NCBI GenBank assembly: GCA_041675885.1
Contig: JBAYSY010000050.1
Coordinates: forward strand, 1 to 19,447
DNA from: JBAYSY01 sp041675885
GTDB taxonomy: Bacteria > Pseudomonadota > Alphaproteobacteria > Rhodobacterales > Rhodobacteraceae
Length of the DNA: 19,447 nucleotides
Direction: 5' to 3'
Shown here one piece after another: positions 1 through 7,223 of this stretch. The notes beneath the pieces were generated by a model. That model saw only the letters and a program-made list of their open reading frames with translations. It did no database searches and was not told the DNA's origin. Every line of letters starts with the position of its first letter. The stretch's first letter is position 1. The position numbers and the translations under genes were made by a program.

Positions 1-1417
1 AGGCGATCCGCGCCACCTCCTCGACCAGATCGGCCTCGCCCAGCACGTCGGGCCGCCACGTGGGCGGCACCGCCATGTCGCCCTCGAAGGTAAAGCCCAG
101 CGCCTCCAGCGTCGCGCGCTGCCCGGCCTCGGGGATATCCATGCCGACGATCCGCCGCATCGCCCCGGCATCGAAGCGATAGCTGCGGCGGGTGTCGGGC
201 ACCGCGCCGTCCACCGCCAGTTCCGACGCCTCGCCGCCGCAAAGCTCCAGCACCATCCGCGTCGCCAGTTCCAGCCCCGGCACGGTGAAATCCGGATCCA
301 CCCCGCGCTCGAACCGGTAGCGCGCGTCCGAGTTGATCTTCAGCGCCCGGCCGGTGGCAGCGACGGTGATCGGATCCCAATAGGCGGATTCAAGTAAGAC
401 GTCGGTGGTCTCGGGCGTGCAGCCCGATGCCGCCCCGCCCATGATCCCGGCGATGCTTTCCGGCCCGTGGTCGTCGGAAATCACCATCATCCCCGGCGCG
501 AAACGATAGGTCTTGTCGTCGAGCGCCGCGATCTGCTCGCCGCCCTCGGCGGGATGGATGCGCAGGCCCCCCGCGACCTTGGCGGCGTCGAACACATGCA
601 GCGGCCGGTTCAGGTCGTAGGTGAAGAAGTTGGTGATGTCGACCAGCGCCGAGATCGGCCGCAGCCCGATCGCCTTCAGCCGTTTTTGCAGCCAGTCGGG
701 CGAGGGCCCGTTCCTCACCCCGCGGATCAGCCGCCCGGCGAACAGCGGGCAGCCCTTTTCCTTCAGCGCCGGGTCGATGGTCACCGAGACCGGGCAGGGG
801 AAGGCCCCCGGCACCGGCGCGACCGCAAGCGGTTTCAGCCGCCCCAGCCCGCGCGCCGCCAGATCGCGGGCGATCCCCCGCACCCCGAGCGCGTCGGGCC
901 GGTTCGGGGTGATCTTGATATAGATCATCGGGTCGTTGAGCCCGGCATAGTCGATGAACCGCGTGCCCAGCGGCGCATCGGCGGGCAGGTCGATGATCCC
1001 CTCATGGTCGTCCGAAAGCATCATCTCGCGCTCGGAACAGAGCATCCCGTTCGATTCCACCCCCCGGATCACCCCGGGTTTCAGATCGACGCCGGTCCCG
1101 GGGATATGCGTGCCCACGGGGGCGAACACGCCCACCAGCCCGGTGCGGGCATTGGGCGCGCCGCAGACCACCTGCACCTCCTCGGCCCGGCCGCCGGGGC
1201 CGTCGGGGAAGGTCTCGACCCGGCACAGCCGAAGCCGGTCGGCGTTGGGGTGCTGCACCGCCTCGATCACCCGCGCGATGCGGAAGGCGCCGAGGCTGGC
1301 GGCCGGGTCGGCCACTTCCTCGACCTCCAGCCCGAGATCGGTCAGCGCGTAGAGGATATCGTCCAGCGCGGCCCCGGTCTCCAGATGGTCCTTGAGCCAG
1401 GAGAGGGTGAATTTCAT
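1..1417 (-). CDS. pheT: Phenylalanine-tRNA ligase beta subunit, N-terminal 472 residues (runs off the window)
   Basis: Beta subunit of the cytoplasmic (alpha-beta)2 enzyme that charges tRNA-Phe. The frame is open from the ATG at 1417 to the window edge, giving 472 codons of a protein that is usually about 800 residues, so the C-terminal catalytic-like and anticodon-binding parts lie outside. The start MKFTLSWLKDHL is typical for PheT and is preceded by AAGGAG at good spacing. An EMAP/OB-type tRNA-binding domain covers roughly residues 40-150 (NADRLRLCRVE, VVCGAPNARTG). The B3/B4 editing domain follows (DITNFFTYDLNRPLHVFDA, RFERGVDPD), and then the B5 region begins. The partner pheS lies upstream on the same strand, separated by 460 bp that carry a small opposite-strand ORF. 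The two subunits are therefore not tightly coupled here. Identification is firm. Confidence 0.97.
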   Translation of the reverse strand, partial: MKFTLSWLKDHLETGAALDDILYALTDLGLEVEEVADPAASLGAFRIARVIEAVQHPNADRLRLCRVETFPDGPGGRAEEVQVVCGAPNARTGLVGVFAPVGTHIPGTGVDLKPGVIRGVESNGMLCSEREMMLSDDHEGIIDLPADAPLGTRFIDYAGLNDPMIYIKITPNRPDALGVRGIARDLAARGLGRLKPLAVAPVPGAFPCPVSVTIDPALKEKGCPLFAGRLIRGVRNGPSPDWLQKRLKAIGLRPISALVDITNFFTYDLNRPLHVFDAAKVAGGLRIHPAEGGEQIAALDDKTYRFAPGMMVISDDHGPESIAGIMGGAASGCTPETTDVLLESAYWDPITVAATGRALKINSDARYRFERGVDPDFTVPGLELATRMVLELCGGEASELAVDGAVPDTRRSYRFDAGAMRRIVGMDIPEAGQRATLEALGFTFEGDMAVPPTWRPDVLGEADLVEEVARIA

Positions 1418-1543
1418 CGGGCGGCTCCTTGCGGAATTGGGGCGATGCGCCCCGGAGGGACCATGCAGGCAGCATGATCCCGACAAAGTTTCGGCGGATT
1501 GCAACGATATGTTGCGGCCCTGAACCCAATGGAGTCAGGGTCT

Positions 1544-1846
1544 ATGAAGACGGGGCCGATGCTGCGCTTTCTCATCCACCGGCGCGACGGGATCGTGCGG
1601 ATCGCCTTCGGGCTGGCGCTGATCGGCGCCTGCGCGGGGCTGGCGGCATATGAGAGCGCCGTCACCGCCGAGCCCGGCCGGTTCGAGACCCGCCACGCCG
1701 GGGCCGACCGCTGTTCGGCGGAGGGACGCGGCATGGCCGGGATCGTCTGCGCCGGTTCCCGCACCGCGGCGCGGCGCGACAACGCCCCGACCTTCGGGCC
1801 GGGACGGCCGAGCGGCATCCAGTTCCTCAGCGCGCCGGGGGATTGA
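1544..1846 (+). CDS. Small hypothetical protein with N-terminal membrane segment or signal anchor (100 aa)
   Basis: I do not recognise the family. The frame has strong G/C preference at third positions throughout, like neighbouring real genes, and fills most of the gap between the 5' end of pheT and the 3' end of pheS on the opposite strand. I chose the ATG at 1544 because GGAG lies nine bases upstream; ATGs at 1529 and 1559 are also in frame. A hydrophobic stretch at about residues 20-38 (AFGLALIGACAGLAAY) follows basic residues (HRRDGIVR), which suggests a signal anchor or uncleaved signal peptide. The remaining ~60 residues are polar and Gly/Ala/Arg-rich, with cysteines at 57 and 69 that could pair outside the cytoplasm. 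It is divergent to pheT and convergent with pheS. An opposite-strand ORF over the same bases is also open, so coding status is likely but not certain. Confidence 0.6.
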   Translation: MKTGPMLRFLIHRRDGIVRIAFGLALIGACAGLAAYESAVTAEPGRFETRHAGADRCSAEGRGMAGIVCAGSRTAARRDNAPTFGPGRPSGIQFLSAPGD

Positions 1847-1881
1847 CCCCGCCGGGCGGCGGTTTCGGTCGCGGCCACCCC

Positions 1882-2952
1882 CTATCCCCCGTGCACGCTC
1901 GGCATATCCAGCGCGGCGAAACCGTAGTGCCGCAGCCAGCGCAGGTCGCTTTCGAAGAAGGCGCGCAGGTCGGGGATGCCGTATTTCAGCATCGCCATGC
2001 GGTCGATCCCCATACCGAAGGCGAAACCCTGCCATTCGGCCGGGTCGATCCCGCCCGCGCGCAGCACGTTGGGGTGAACCATGCCCGAGCCCAGCACTTC
2101 GAGCCAGCCGTCGCCCTCGCCGACCTTCAGCCTGCCGCCTTCCCAGGAACACTGGATATCGACCTCGGCCGAAGGCTCGGTGAAGGGGAAGTGCGAGGCG
2201 CGGAACCGGGTGCGGACCCTTGTGCCGAAAAAGGCCGAGAAGAACTCCTCCAGCACCCATTTCAGGTTCGCCATGGTGATGTCGCGGTCGATCGCCAGCC
2301 CCTCGACCTGATGGAACATCGGTGTATGGGTCTGGTCCATGTCCATGCGGTAGACCCGGCCGGGCGCGATGATGCGAGTGGGCGCGCCGGTCTCCTGCAT
2401 GGCGCGGATCTGCACCGGGCTGGTATGGGTGCGCAGCACATGCGGCGGCCGGTCGTCGCCGGGGGCGCGGTGCATGAAGAAGGTATCGTGCTCCTGCCGG
2501 GCCGGATGTTCGGGCGCGATGTTGAGCGCGTCGAAGTTATACCAGTCGGTCTCGACCTGCGGCCCCTCGGCGACGCGGAAGCCCATGTCGGCGAAGATCG
2601 CGGTGCATTCCTCGGTCACCTGGCTTACGGGATGTATGGTGCCGGCGCGGCGCGGCCGGGCGGGCAGGGTCACGTCAAGCCATTCGGCCTTCAGCCGCTC
2701 GTCGAGCGCGGCATCGGCCAGCGCCGCCTTGCGGGCGCGCAGGGCCGAGTCGATCTCGTCCTTGAGCGCGTTCAGCGCGGGGCCGGTGGTCAGCCGCTCC
2801 TCGGGGCTCATCCGGCCGAGTTCGCGCATCCTCAGGCTGATCTCGCCCTTCTTGCCCAGCGCGGCCAGGCGCAGAACCTCCAGCGCGGCCTCGTCCGCGG
2901 CGCCGGAGATGCCTTCGAGATACCTGCCCCTGAGCGCGTCCAAACCGTTCAT
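1882..2952 (-). CDS. pheS: Phenylalanine-tRNA ligase alpha subunit
   Basis: Catalytic subunit of the phenylalanyl-tRNA synthetase; it activates phenylalanine with ATP and transfers it to tRNA-Phe. It is 356 residues, the normal bacterial length. The first ~85 residues form the N-terminal coiled-coil arm that binds tRNA. The class II catalytic core follows, with the conserved FxVAEGPQVETDWYNFDALN stretch near 125-144, motif 2 around 198-215 (GRVYRMDMDQTHTPMFHQ) and motif 3 near 310-335 (FAFGMGIDRMAMLKYGIPDL). The ATG at 2952 is preceded by GGAGG at good spacing. An intrinsic terminator lies between the upstream rplT and this gene, so pheS probably has its own promoter; a candidate lies at 2978-3006. 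No leader peptide rich in Phe codons was seen. Confidence 0.98.
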   Translation of the reverse strand: MNGLDALRGRYLEGISGAADEAALEVLRLAALGKKGEISLRMRELGRMSPEERLTTGPALNALKDEIDSALRARKAALADAALDERLKAEWLDVTLPARPRRAGTIHPVSQVTEECTAIFADMGFRVAEGPQVETDWYNFDALNIAPEHPARQEHDTFFMHRAPGDDRPPHVLRTHTSPVQIRAMQETGAPTRIIAPGRVYRMDMDQTHTPMFHQVEGLAIDRDITMANLKWVLEEFFSAFFGTRVRTRFRASHFPFTEPSAEVDIQCSWEGGRLKVGEGDGWLEVLGSGMVHPNVLRAGGIDPAEWQGFAFGMGIDRMAMLKYGIPDLRAFFESDLRWLRHYGFAALDMPSVHGG

Positions 2953-2977
2953 ACCTGCCTCCGGTCAATCCGGCCCG

Positions 2978-3006
2978 TTGCTACAAACTGCCCCGGCCGA
3001 TTGCAA
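2978..3006 (-). promoter_or_regulatory. Candidate sigma-70-type promoter of pheS
   Basis: On the minus strand TTGCAA (3006-3001) is followed after 17 bases by TAGCAA (2983-2978), about 25 bases before the pheS ATG. The -35 matches 4 of 6 consensus bases and the -10 three of six. The position, directly after the rplT terminator, makes sense. Inferred from pattern only. Confidence 0.35.
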
Positions 3007-3125
3007 GCCGCCTCGGTTCGACGCCCTGTCCGGCCCTCCGCTGTCGGCCGCCGCCCTCTGTGTCGCAGCATGTCTGCCCTGTTCGGCAGGGGCGGCCGAC
3101 GCGGTTAACAGAACTTTCCACGCAA

Positions 3126-3152
3126 AACCCCGCGCGGGTGTCGCGCGGGGTT
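3126..3152 (-). terminator. Intrinsic terminator after rplT
   Basis: A perfect 11-bp stem (3126-3136 with 3142-3152), mostly GC, closes a 5-base loop. Read on the minus strand it is followed by a short T run (TTTT, the first two in the stem). It lies about 40 bases after the rplT stop codon and separates the ribosomal protein genes from pheS. Confidence 0.8.
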
Positions 3153-3190
3153 CTCGGGTCTGTGCCGGGCGTGGGGCCGGGGTGGGGCGG

Positions 3191-3550
3191 TCAGGCCGCG
3201 TCGCGGGCCTGCGCGGCGATGGCGTTGAACGCCTCGGGCTCATGCACGGCGAGATCGGCCAGAACCTTGCGGTCCACCTCGATCCCCGCCCTGGCAAGGC
3301 CGTTGACGAAGCGCGAATAGGTCAGCGCCGGGTCGAAGGCGCGCACCGCCGCGTTGATCCGCTGGATCCACAGCGCGCGGAAGTTGCGCTTGCGGTTCTT
3401 GCGGTCGCGGGTGGCATACTGGTTCGCCTTGTCCACCGCCTGGGTGGCGGTGCGGAAATTGGTCGAGCGGGCGGCGTAATAGCCCTTGGCCTTCTTGATG
3501 ACCTTGCGATGTGCGGCGTGGGTGACCTTGCCGGATTTGACTCGTGCCAT
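3191..3550 (-). CDS. rplT: 50S ribosomal protein L20
   Basis: L20 binds 23S rRNA early in large-subunit assembly; in several bacteria it also represses its own operon by binding the leader mRNA. The product is 119 residues, the family length. It begins MARVKSGKVTHAAHRKVIKKAKGY in the longer open frame and has the basic N-terminal extension and the RKNRKRNFRALWIQRINAA block typical of L20. The open frame continues upstream, but the ATG at 3550 is right: it matches the universal L20 N-terminus and has GAGGAG upstream. It follows rpmI by 13 bases and is surely co-transcribed with it. infC, often the first gene of this operon, is not upstream here. Confidence 0.98.
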   Translation of the reverse strand: MARVKSGKVTHAAHRKVIKKAKGYYAARSTNFRTATQAVDKANQYATRDRKNRKRNFRALWIQRINAAVRAFDPALTYSRFVNGLARAGIEVDRKVLADLAVHEPEAFNAIAAQARDAA

Positions 3551-3563
3551 GTCTTCAGTCTCC

Positions 3564-3764
3564 TCAGCGGTCGTAGGGCATGTATTTCTTGACGATCTTC
3601 GCATCGGCATCCGACAGGATGGTGGTGCCGCGTGCGTCGCGGATGAACTTGGTCGTCCGCTTGATCATGCCGTGCCGCTTGCCCGCCTGGGCGCTCTTGA
3701 CCTTGCCGGTCGCGGTCATCGAGAAACGCTTCTTCGCGCTCGCCTTCGTCTTCATCTTGGGCAT
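3564..3764 (-). CDS. rpmI: 50S ribosomal protein L35
   Basis: A small basic protein of the large ribosomal subunit, 66 residues, the usual length. It starts MPKMKTKASAKKRF and ends DAKIVKKYMPYDR, both diagnostic of L35. The ATG at 3764 is preceded by AAGAGGAG; an upstream in-frame start would add 16 residues not found in the family. It is first gene of the rpmI-rplT pair. The upstream gene on this strand is 309 bp away beyond a repeat element, so the operon should start in this gap; a candidate promoter lies at 3840-3868. The leader of about 70 bases is a possible site for L20 autoregulation, but I could not define a pseudoknot by eye. Confidence 0.98.
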   Translation of the reverse strand: MPKMKTKASAKKRFSMTATGKVKSAQAGKRHGMIKRTTKFIRDARGTTILSDADAKIVKKYMPYDR

Positions 3765-3839
3765 TTCCATCTCCTCTTGCGAGTGGTGAACGCGCGACTC
3801 GGCATGCCACACCGGCCGGCCACGCGGATCGGAAAGCGT

Positions 3840-3868
3840 CCTATAAGGGCCGCGCGCCCCGCAGGCAA
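3840..3868 (-). promoter_or_regulatory. Candidate promoter of rpmI-rplT
   Basis: On the minus strand TTGCCT (3868-3863) and TATAGG (3845-3840) are separated by 17 bases. This would give a leader of about 70 bases before rpmI. TATAGG stands out in a GC-rich context. Pattern-based only. Confidence 0.4.
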
Positions 3869-3888
3869 GGGCAAAAGCACCGGCGCGC

Positions 3889-4068
3889 GCCTGCCCGGCG
3901 TTGCGCAGGTTGCACTTTCGGGAGCCTCCGGCGGGGATATTTCTTTCACGGTGAAGATGAAGGGGTGCTTCCTGTTCTTCACCGTGATGAAAATATCCTC
4001 CGGGGTGAATTGGCCGCAGACCAAGAGGGGGCGGAAGGCCCCCTTCGCCCGCGCGCCACGAGGCGCCG
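3889..4068. repeat. Dispersed intergenic repeat, copy 1 (about 180 bp, with long hairpin)
   Basis: This stretch between rpmI and the 74-aa membrane protein gene is repeated at 9699-9928 in the same orientation. Shared blocks are TTGCGCA, GGAGCCTCCGGCGG, a long imperfect hairpin, and a GC-rich tail starting CAAGAGGGG (4022). In the hairpin, a perfect 10-bp stem CACGGTGAAG/CTTCACCGTG (3947-3956 with 3977-3986) is extended by GGATATTTC/GAAAATATCC arms with small bulges. The 20-base loop (3957-3976) differs between the two copies while the arms do not. No coding frame is supported. It fills nearly the whole 309-bp gap upstream of rpmI. Confidence 0.8.
4026..4044 (-). terminator. Possible terminator after pyk and the small membrane protein gene
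   Basis: A 7-bp stem AGGGGGC/GCCCCCT with a 5-base loop lies 30 bases after the stop of the 4074-4298 gene, read on the minus strand. The T run that follows is poor (CTTGG), and the hairpin is part of the dispersed repeat. It may be a weak or Rho-assisted end. Confidence 0.35.
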
Positions 4069-4073
4069 CCGGG

Positions 4074-4298
4074 TCAGTTGAGCAACCGGCCGATCACGCT
4101 GACGAACACCCCCGGGATCTCGTCCAGCTGGTAGCCCGAGGGTTTCCGCCACACCGCGACGACGATCGCCGCGCTGGCAAGGGTGATGAGCAGCGCCGCC
4201 GCCCGGGGCGGGCGACCGTCGGTGAAGGCGCTGATGATCGCGGGGATCGTCAGCGCGACGAGAACGACGCCGATAACGAGCAGGAAATCACTGTCCAT
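4074..4298 (-). CDS. Small two-helix inner membrane protein (74 aa), function unknown
   Basis: No named family recognised. The protein starts MDSDFLLVIGVVLVALTIPAI and has two hydrophobic segments, about residues 5-24 and 34-50. A short linker (SAFTDGRPPR) joins them, and a polar tail with a second weakly hydrophobic stretch follows (IPGVFVSVIGRLLN). I took the ATG at 4298; a TTG six codons upstream is in frame but would add atypical residues. The ribosome binding site is weak (GGGCGG). It lies 45 bases after the pyk stop on the same strand and is probably read from the pyk transcript. Third-position GC is high, supporting coding. Whether it has anything to do with pyruvate kinase is unknown. 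Confidence 0.75.
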   Translation of the reverse strand: MDSDFLLVIGVVLVALTIPAIISAFTDGRPPRAAALLITLASAAIVVAVWRKPSGYQLDEIPGVFVSVIGRLLN

Positions 4299-4343
4299 GA
4301 AGCACCGCCCAAACAAACGCCCGAATGAAATCCGATATGCCGA

Positions 4344-5789
4344 TTATTCAGGATCGGCGCTAAATATCAACCTTTCATCGCAGGGCGCCACGCGCAGGAT
4401 GTTGGTTGTGCCCTGCACGTTGAACGGCACGCCCGCGGTCACCACGATCTGGTCGGTCTCGGTGCCGAAGCCCATCTCGCGCGCCACCCGCGCGGCATTG
4501 AGCACCGCGCCCTTGAACCGTTCCTGCGGCCCGATCAGCGCGCAATAGGCCCCCCAGGTCAGGCACAGCCGCCGTGCCGTGCCGACCAGCGGCGTCAGCG
4601 CGACGATCGGCACCCGGGGCCGTTCGCGCGCGACCAGGCTTGCGGTGGTGCCGGAATGGGTGAAACAGCAGATCGCCTTGATGTCGGTGGTCTCGGCGAT
4701 CTCGCGCGCCGCCGCGACGATCCCGTCGGCCACGGTCTTGCGGTCGGCCTTGCGCGACGCCTCGATCACCTCGCGATAGACCGAGTCGCCCTCGACCGAG
4801 ACGGCGACCGCATCCATCGTCGCCACTGCCTCGACCGGATAGCTTCCCGCCGCCGATTCCGCCGAGAGCATGACCGCATCCGCCCCTTCGTAGATCGCGG
4901 TGGCCACGTCCGACACCTCGGCCCGGGTCGGCACCGGGCTTTCGATCATCGATTCCAGCATCTGGGTGGCGACGATCACCGGCTTGGCCGCCGCCCGCGC
5001 CCGGCGCACCAGCCGTTTCTGGATCGGCGGCACCGCCTGCACCGGCAGTTCCACCCCCAGGTCGCCGCGCGCCACCATGATCCCGTCCGAGACTGCGAGG
5101 ATCTCGTCGAACGCCTTGACCGCCGCCGGTTTCTCGATCTTCGACAGTACCGCGGCCCGGCCCGCGGCCAGCACCCGTGCCTCCTCGACATCCTCGGGGC
5201 GCTGCACGAAGGAAAGTGCCAGCCAGTCCACCCCCAGTTCGCAGACGAATTCCAGGTCGGCCCGGTCCTTTTCCGACAGCGCCGCCAGCGGCAGCACCAC
5301 GTCGGGGACGTTCACCCCCTTGCGGTTCGAGATCGTGCCGCCCACCGCCACGGTGCAATCGGCGAAATCGGCCCCGCAGCTTTCCACCGTCAGGCGGAGC
5401 TTGCCGTCGTTCACCAAAAGCGTGGTCCCGGATTCCAGCGCCGCGAAGATCTCGGGGTGGGGCAGGCAGACCCGCGCCGCGTCCCCCTCGGCCGGGTCGA
5501 GGTCGAGCCGGAACCGCGCGCCGGGTTCCAGTTCCTCGGCGCCGTTCGCGAACACGCCCACCCGCAGTTTCGGCCCCTGAAGGTCGGCGAGGATGGCGAT
5601 CGGGCGGTTCAGGTCGGCCTCGATCCGGCGGATGATCGCGTGGCGGGCGGCGATTTCATCGTGGCTGCCGTGGCTCATGTTCAGGCGGAACACGTCGGCC
5701 CCGGCCTCGAACAGCGCGCGGATGGTATCGTAGTCGCTGGACGCCGGGCCGAGCGTGGCGACGATCTTGACGTTGCGGTGGCGTCTCAT
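4344..5789 (-). CDS. pyk: Pyruvate kinase
   Basis: Converts phosphoenolpyruvate and ADP to pyruvate and ATP in the last step of glycolysis; cytoplasmic, normally a tetramer. The product is 481 residues, the family length. The N-terminus RNVKIVATLGPASSD is diagnostic. Visible active-site parts are the FRLNMSHGSHDE loop (34-45), ADLQGPKLRVG (68-78), the SKIEKP segment with Lys217 as the likely catalytic lysine, MVARGDLGVE (238-247), and the VATQMLESM signature at 273-281. The ATG at 5789 has AGAGG upstream. The same frame stays open far upstream to 8168, but nothing there looks like pyruvate kinase. The gene is divergent from the 5919 gene across 129 bp that carry several palindromes. The small membrane protein gene follows. 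Confidence 0.98.
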   Translation of the reverse strand: MRRHRNVKIVATLGPASSDYDTIRALFEAGADVFRLNMSHGSHDEIAARHAIIRRIEADLNRPIAILADLQGPKLRVGVFANGAEELEPGARFRLDLDPAEGDAARVCLPHPEIFAALESGTTLLVNDGKLRLTVESCGADFADCTVAVGGTISNRKGVNVPDVVLPLAALSEKDRADLEFVCELGVDWLALSFVQRPEDVEEARVLAAGRAAVLSKIEKPAAVKAFDEILAVSDGIMVARGDLGVELPVQAVPPIQKRLVRRARAAAKPVIVATQMLESMIESPVPTRAEVSDVATAIYEGADAVMLSAESAAGSYPVEAVATMDAVAVSVEGDSVYREVIEASRKADRKTVADGIVAAAREIAETTDIKAICCFTHSGTTASLVARERPRVPIVALTPLVGTARRLCLTWGAYCALIGPQERFKGAVLNAARVAREMGFGTETDQIVVTAGVPFNVQGTTNILRVAPCDERLIFSADPE

Positions 5790-5806
5790 GCCCGGGCCTC
5801 TTCTTT

Positions 5807-5822
5807 TGTGTTTGCGCTCACA
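5807..5822. promoter_or_regulatory. Candidate operator in the pyk leader (LacI- or CRP-like half sites)
   Basis: TGTGT-N6-TCACA lies 18 bases upstream of the pyk start codon. Nine of ten bases match the CRP pattern TGTGA-N6-TCACA. Read on the pyk strand it is TGTGAGCGCAAACACA, which also resembles LacI-family operators with a central CG. Both families control carbon metabolism genes in proteobacteria. The position fits control of pyk. Inference from pattern only. Confidence 0.3.
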
Positions 5823-5836
5823 TCCGGTGCGGTTAT

Positions 5837-5875
5837 GGCGGAAACCGCGGCAGGCGGCAACTGGCGCTTTCCGCC
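5837..5875. repeat. Inverted repeat in the pyk/amidohydrolase divergent region
   Basis: GGCGGAAA (5837-5844) and its exact reverse complement TTTCCGCC (5868-5875) are 23 bases apart. It could be a paired operator or a hairpin. No assignment is possible from sequence. Confidence 0.35.
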
Positions 5876-5888
5876 GCGGCACACTAAA

Positions 5889-5903
5889 CCCTGTCTGACA
5901 GGG
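5889..5903. promoter_or_regulatory. Perfect 7-1-7 palindrome upstream of the amidohydrolase gene
   Basis: CCCTGTC-T-GACAGGG is a perfect dyad with a one-base centre, ending 15 bases before the ATG at 5919. It overlaps where the ribosome binding site should be, so it could act as an operator or as a start-region hairpin. Confidence 0.45.
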
Positions 5904-5918
5904 AAACATTGCGACACC

Positions 5919-6674
5919 ATGACCGAGACCGCACCGATCATCGAGACCCCGTTTCATGTCGAGGGCGAGACAAGGCCCGGCCGCTGGCTGGTGACCTGCG
6001 ACCATGCGACCAACCGGGTGCCGGACTGGCTGGGCGGCAGCCTCGGCCTTGCGCCCGGGGACATGGCGCGGCACATCGCCTGGGACGTGGGCGCGGCCGG
6101 GGTGGCGCTGGCACTGGCCGAGCGGCTGGCGAGCCCGGCGATCCTGTCCGACTTCTCGCGGCTGGTGATCGACCCGAACCGGGGCGAGGACGACCCGACG
6201 CTGGTGATGCGGCTCTACGACGGCACGATCATTCCCGGCAACCGGCATCTGGACGCGGCCGGGGTGGCGCGGCGGCTCGACCTGCTCTACCGGCCCTACC
6301 ACACCGAACTGGCGCGGCTGGCGGCGCGGCGCGCGGATACGGTGATCGTCGCGATCCACAGCTTCACGCCGCGGTTGCGCGGGCGGGGGCAGCGGCCCTG
6401 GCATGTGGGGGTGCTTTACGCCGCCGACACGCGGCTGTCGCGCCCGCTCATTGCCCGGCTGATGGCCGAGCCCGACCTGTGTGTGGGCGACAACGAGCCC
6501 TATCTCGGCCACCTGCCCGGCGATTCCATCGACCGCCACGCCCTGCGCCCCGGCCGCCAGAACACGCTGATCGAGCTGCGCAACGACCTGATCGCCACAC
6601 CCGAAGCGCAGGAGGCATGGGCCGACCGGCTTGCGCCGATCCTGACGGCGGCGCTGGCCGATGCCGGGGACTGA
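5919..6674 (+). CDS. N-formylglutamate amidohydrolase family protein
   Basis: Member of the N-formylglutamate amidohydrolase family (PF05013, HutG type), which hydrolyses N-formyl-L-glutamate to formate and glutamate in some histidine degradation routes. It has 251 residues from the ATG at 5919, usual for the short alphaproteobacterial branch. Family features visible are VTCDHATNRVP near 25-35, HIAWDVGAAGVA at 52-63, the SDFSRLVIDPNR block at 77-88 and the IHSFTPRL segment in the centre. Near the C-terminus are DSIDRHALRPGRQNTLIELRND-type residues. The ribosome binding site is weak (AGGGAAA) and overlaps a palindrome. No hutH, hutU or hutI genes are near, so histidine catabolism is not supported by context and the true substrate is open. 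The DUF1244 gene follows 47 bases downstream. Confidence 0.85.
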   Translation: MTETAPIIETPFHVEGETRPGRWLVTCDHATNRVPDWLGGSLGLAPGDMARHIAWDVGAAGVALALAERLASPAILSDFSRLVIDPNRGEDDPTLVMRLYDGTIIPGNRHLDAAGVARRLDLLYRPYHTELARLAARRADTVIVAIHSFTPRLRGRGQRPWHVGVLYAADTRLSRPLIARLMAEPDLCVGDNEPYLGHLPGDSIDRHALRPGRQNTLIELRNDLIATPEAQEAWADRLAPILTAALADAGD

Positions 6675-6721
6675 CTGACCGCCCGGGACCGACCGCCCGG
6701 GACCGACCGAAGGAGGAGACC

Positions 6722-7033
6722 ATGGACGACACCACCCGCACCGCGATCGAGGCCGCTGCCTTCCGCCGGCTGATCCGCCACCTGATGCAGGACCGACCCG
6801 AGGTTCAGAACATCGACCTGATGAACCTCGGCGGGTTCTGCCGCAACTGCCTGTCGCGCTGGTATCAGGAGGCGGCGGCGGAGCACGGCGTGGCGCTGGA
6901 CAAGGAAGCCGCGCGGGAAATCGTCTACGGGATGCCCTATGACGACTGGAAGGCCCGCCACCAGCGCGAGGCCGACGCCGATCAGCAGGCCGCCTTCGAG
7001 GTGGCGTTCCGGGAGAACGTGGAGAAGGGGTGA
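6722..7033 (+). CDS. DUF1244 domain protein (103 aa)
   Basis: Matches the DUF1244 family (PF06844), small proteins common in alpha- and gammaproteobacteria whose function is unknown. The 103-residue length is typical and the domain covers almost the whole protein. Recognisable parts are RLIRHLMQDRPEVQNIDLMNL, then GGFCRNCLSRWY with a CxxC pair at Cys40 and Cys43, and IVYGMPYDDWKARHQ. The CxxC could bind metal or be redox active; this is inference. The start at 6722 follows a perfect AAGGAGGAG. It is on the same strand as the amidohydrolase gene 47 bases before it, and the two are probably one transcript. The acidic C-terminal helix ends at the stop at 7033, and a repeat copy begins about 20 bases later. 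Confidence 0.88.
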   Translation: MDDTTRTAIEAAAFRRLIRHLMQDRPEVQNIDLMNLGGFCRNCLSRWYQEAAAEHGVALDKEAAREIVYGMPYDDWKARHQREADADQQAAFEVAFRENVEKG

Positions 7034-7052
7034 TCGGGGCCGGGCCTCGGGC

Positions 7053-7111
7053 GCGCAACTTTCGCCCCTTCCCCTTGCCCGGAGCAGCCGCGTCAGCGGC
7101 CCGGGCAGCGG
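7053..7111 (-). repeat. Left arm of a ~60-bp inverted repeat flanking the GntR gene
   Basis: Aligns to the reverse complement of 8063-8122. The outer 15 bases (GCGCAACTTTCGCCC) are identical, a 10-11 base middle differs, and the inner 34 bases match at 31 positions by eye. It lies between DUF1244 and the gntR gene. A small hairpin CCGGCA/TGCCGG (7121-7137) follows. Confidence 0.8.
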
Positions 7112-7223
7112 CGAAACCGACCGGCATGATTTGCCGGCTTGCCGTTGCACATTGTCCCGGCCCGCCGCCTCGGCCAATATGCCGCCGCGGCGGGTGGGCC
7201 AGCGGACAGGGCAGGGGGTCGGG

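Noticed and set aside
467..1477. Long plus-strand open frame opposite pheT
   Set aside because: pheT is certain on the minus strand; this frame is a GC shadow.
3074..3112. Resemblance of GGCCGACGCGG and a nearby CTGCC/GGCAG hairpin to the gntR-flanking repeat
   Set aside because: The match is only about ten bases of common GC-rich sequence and lacks the TGTTCCGGG half.
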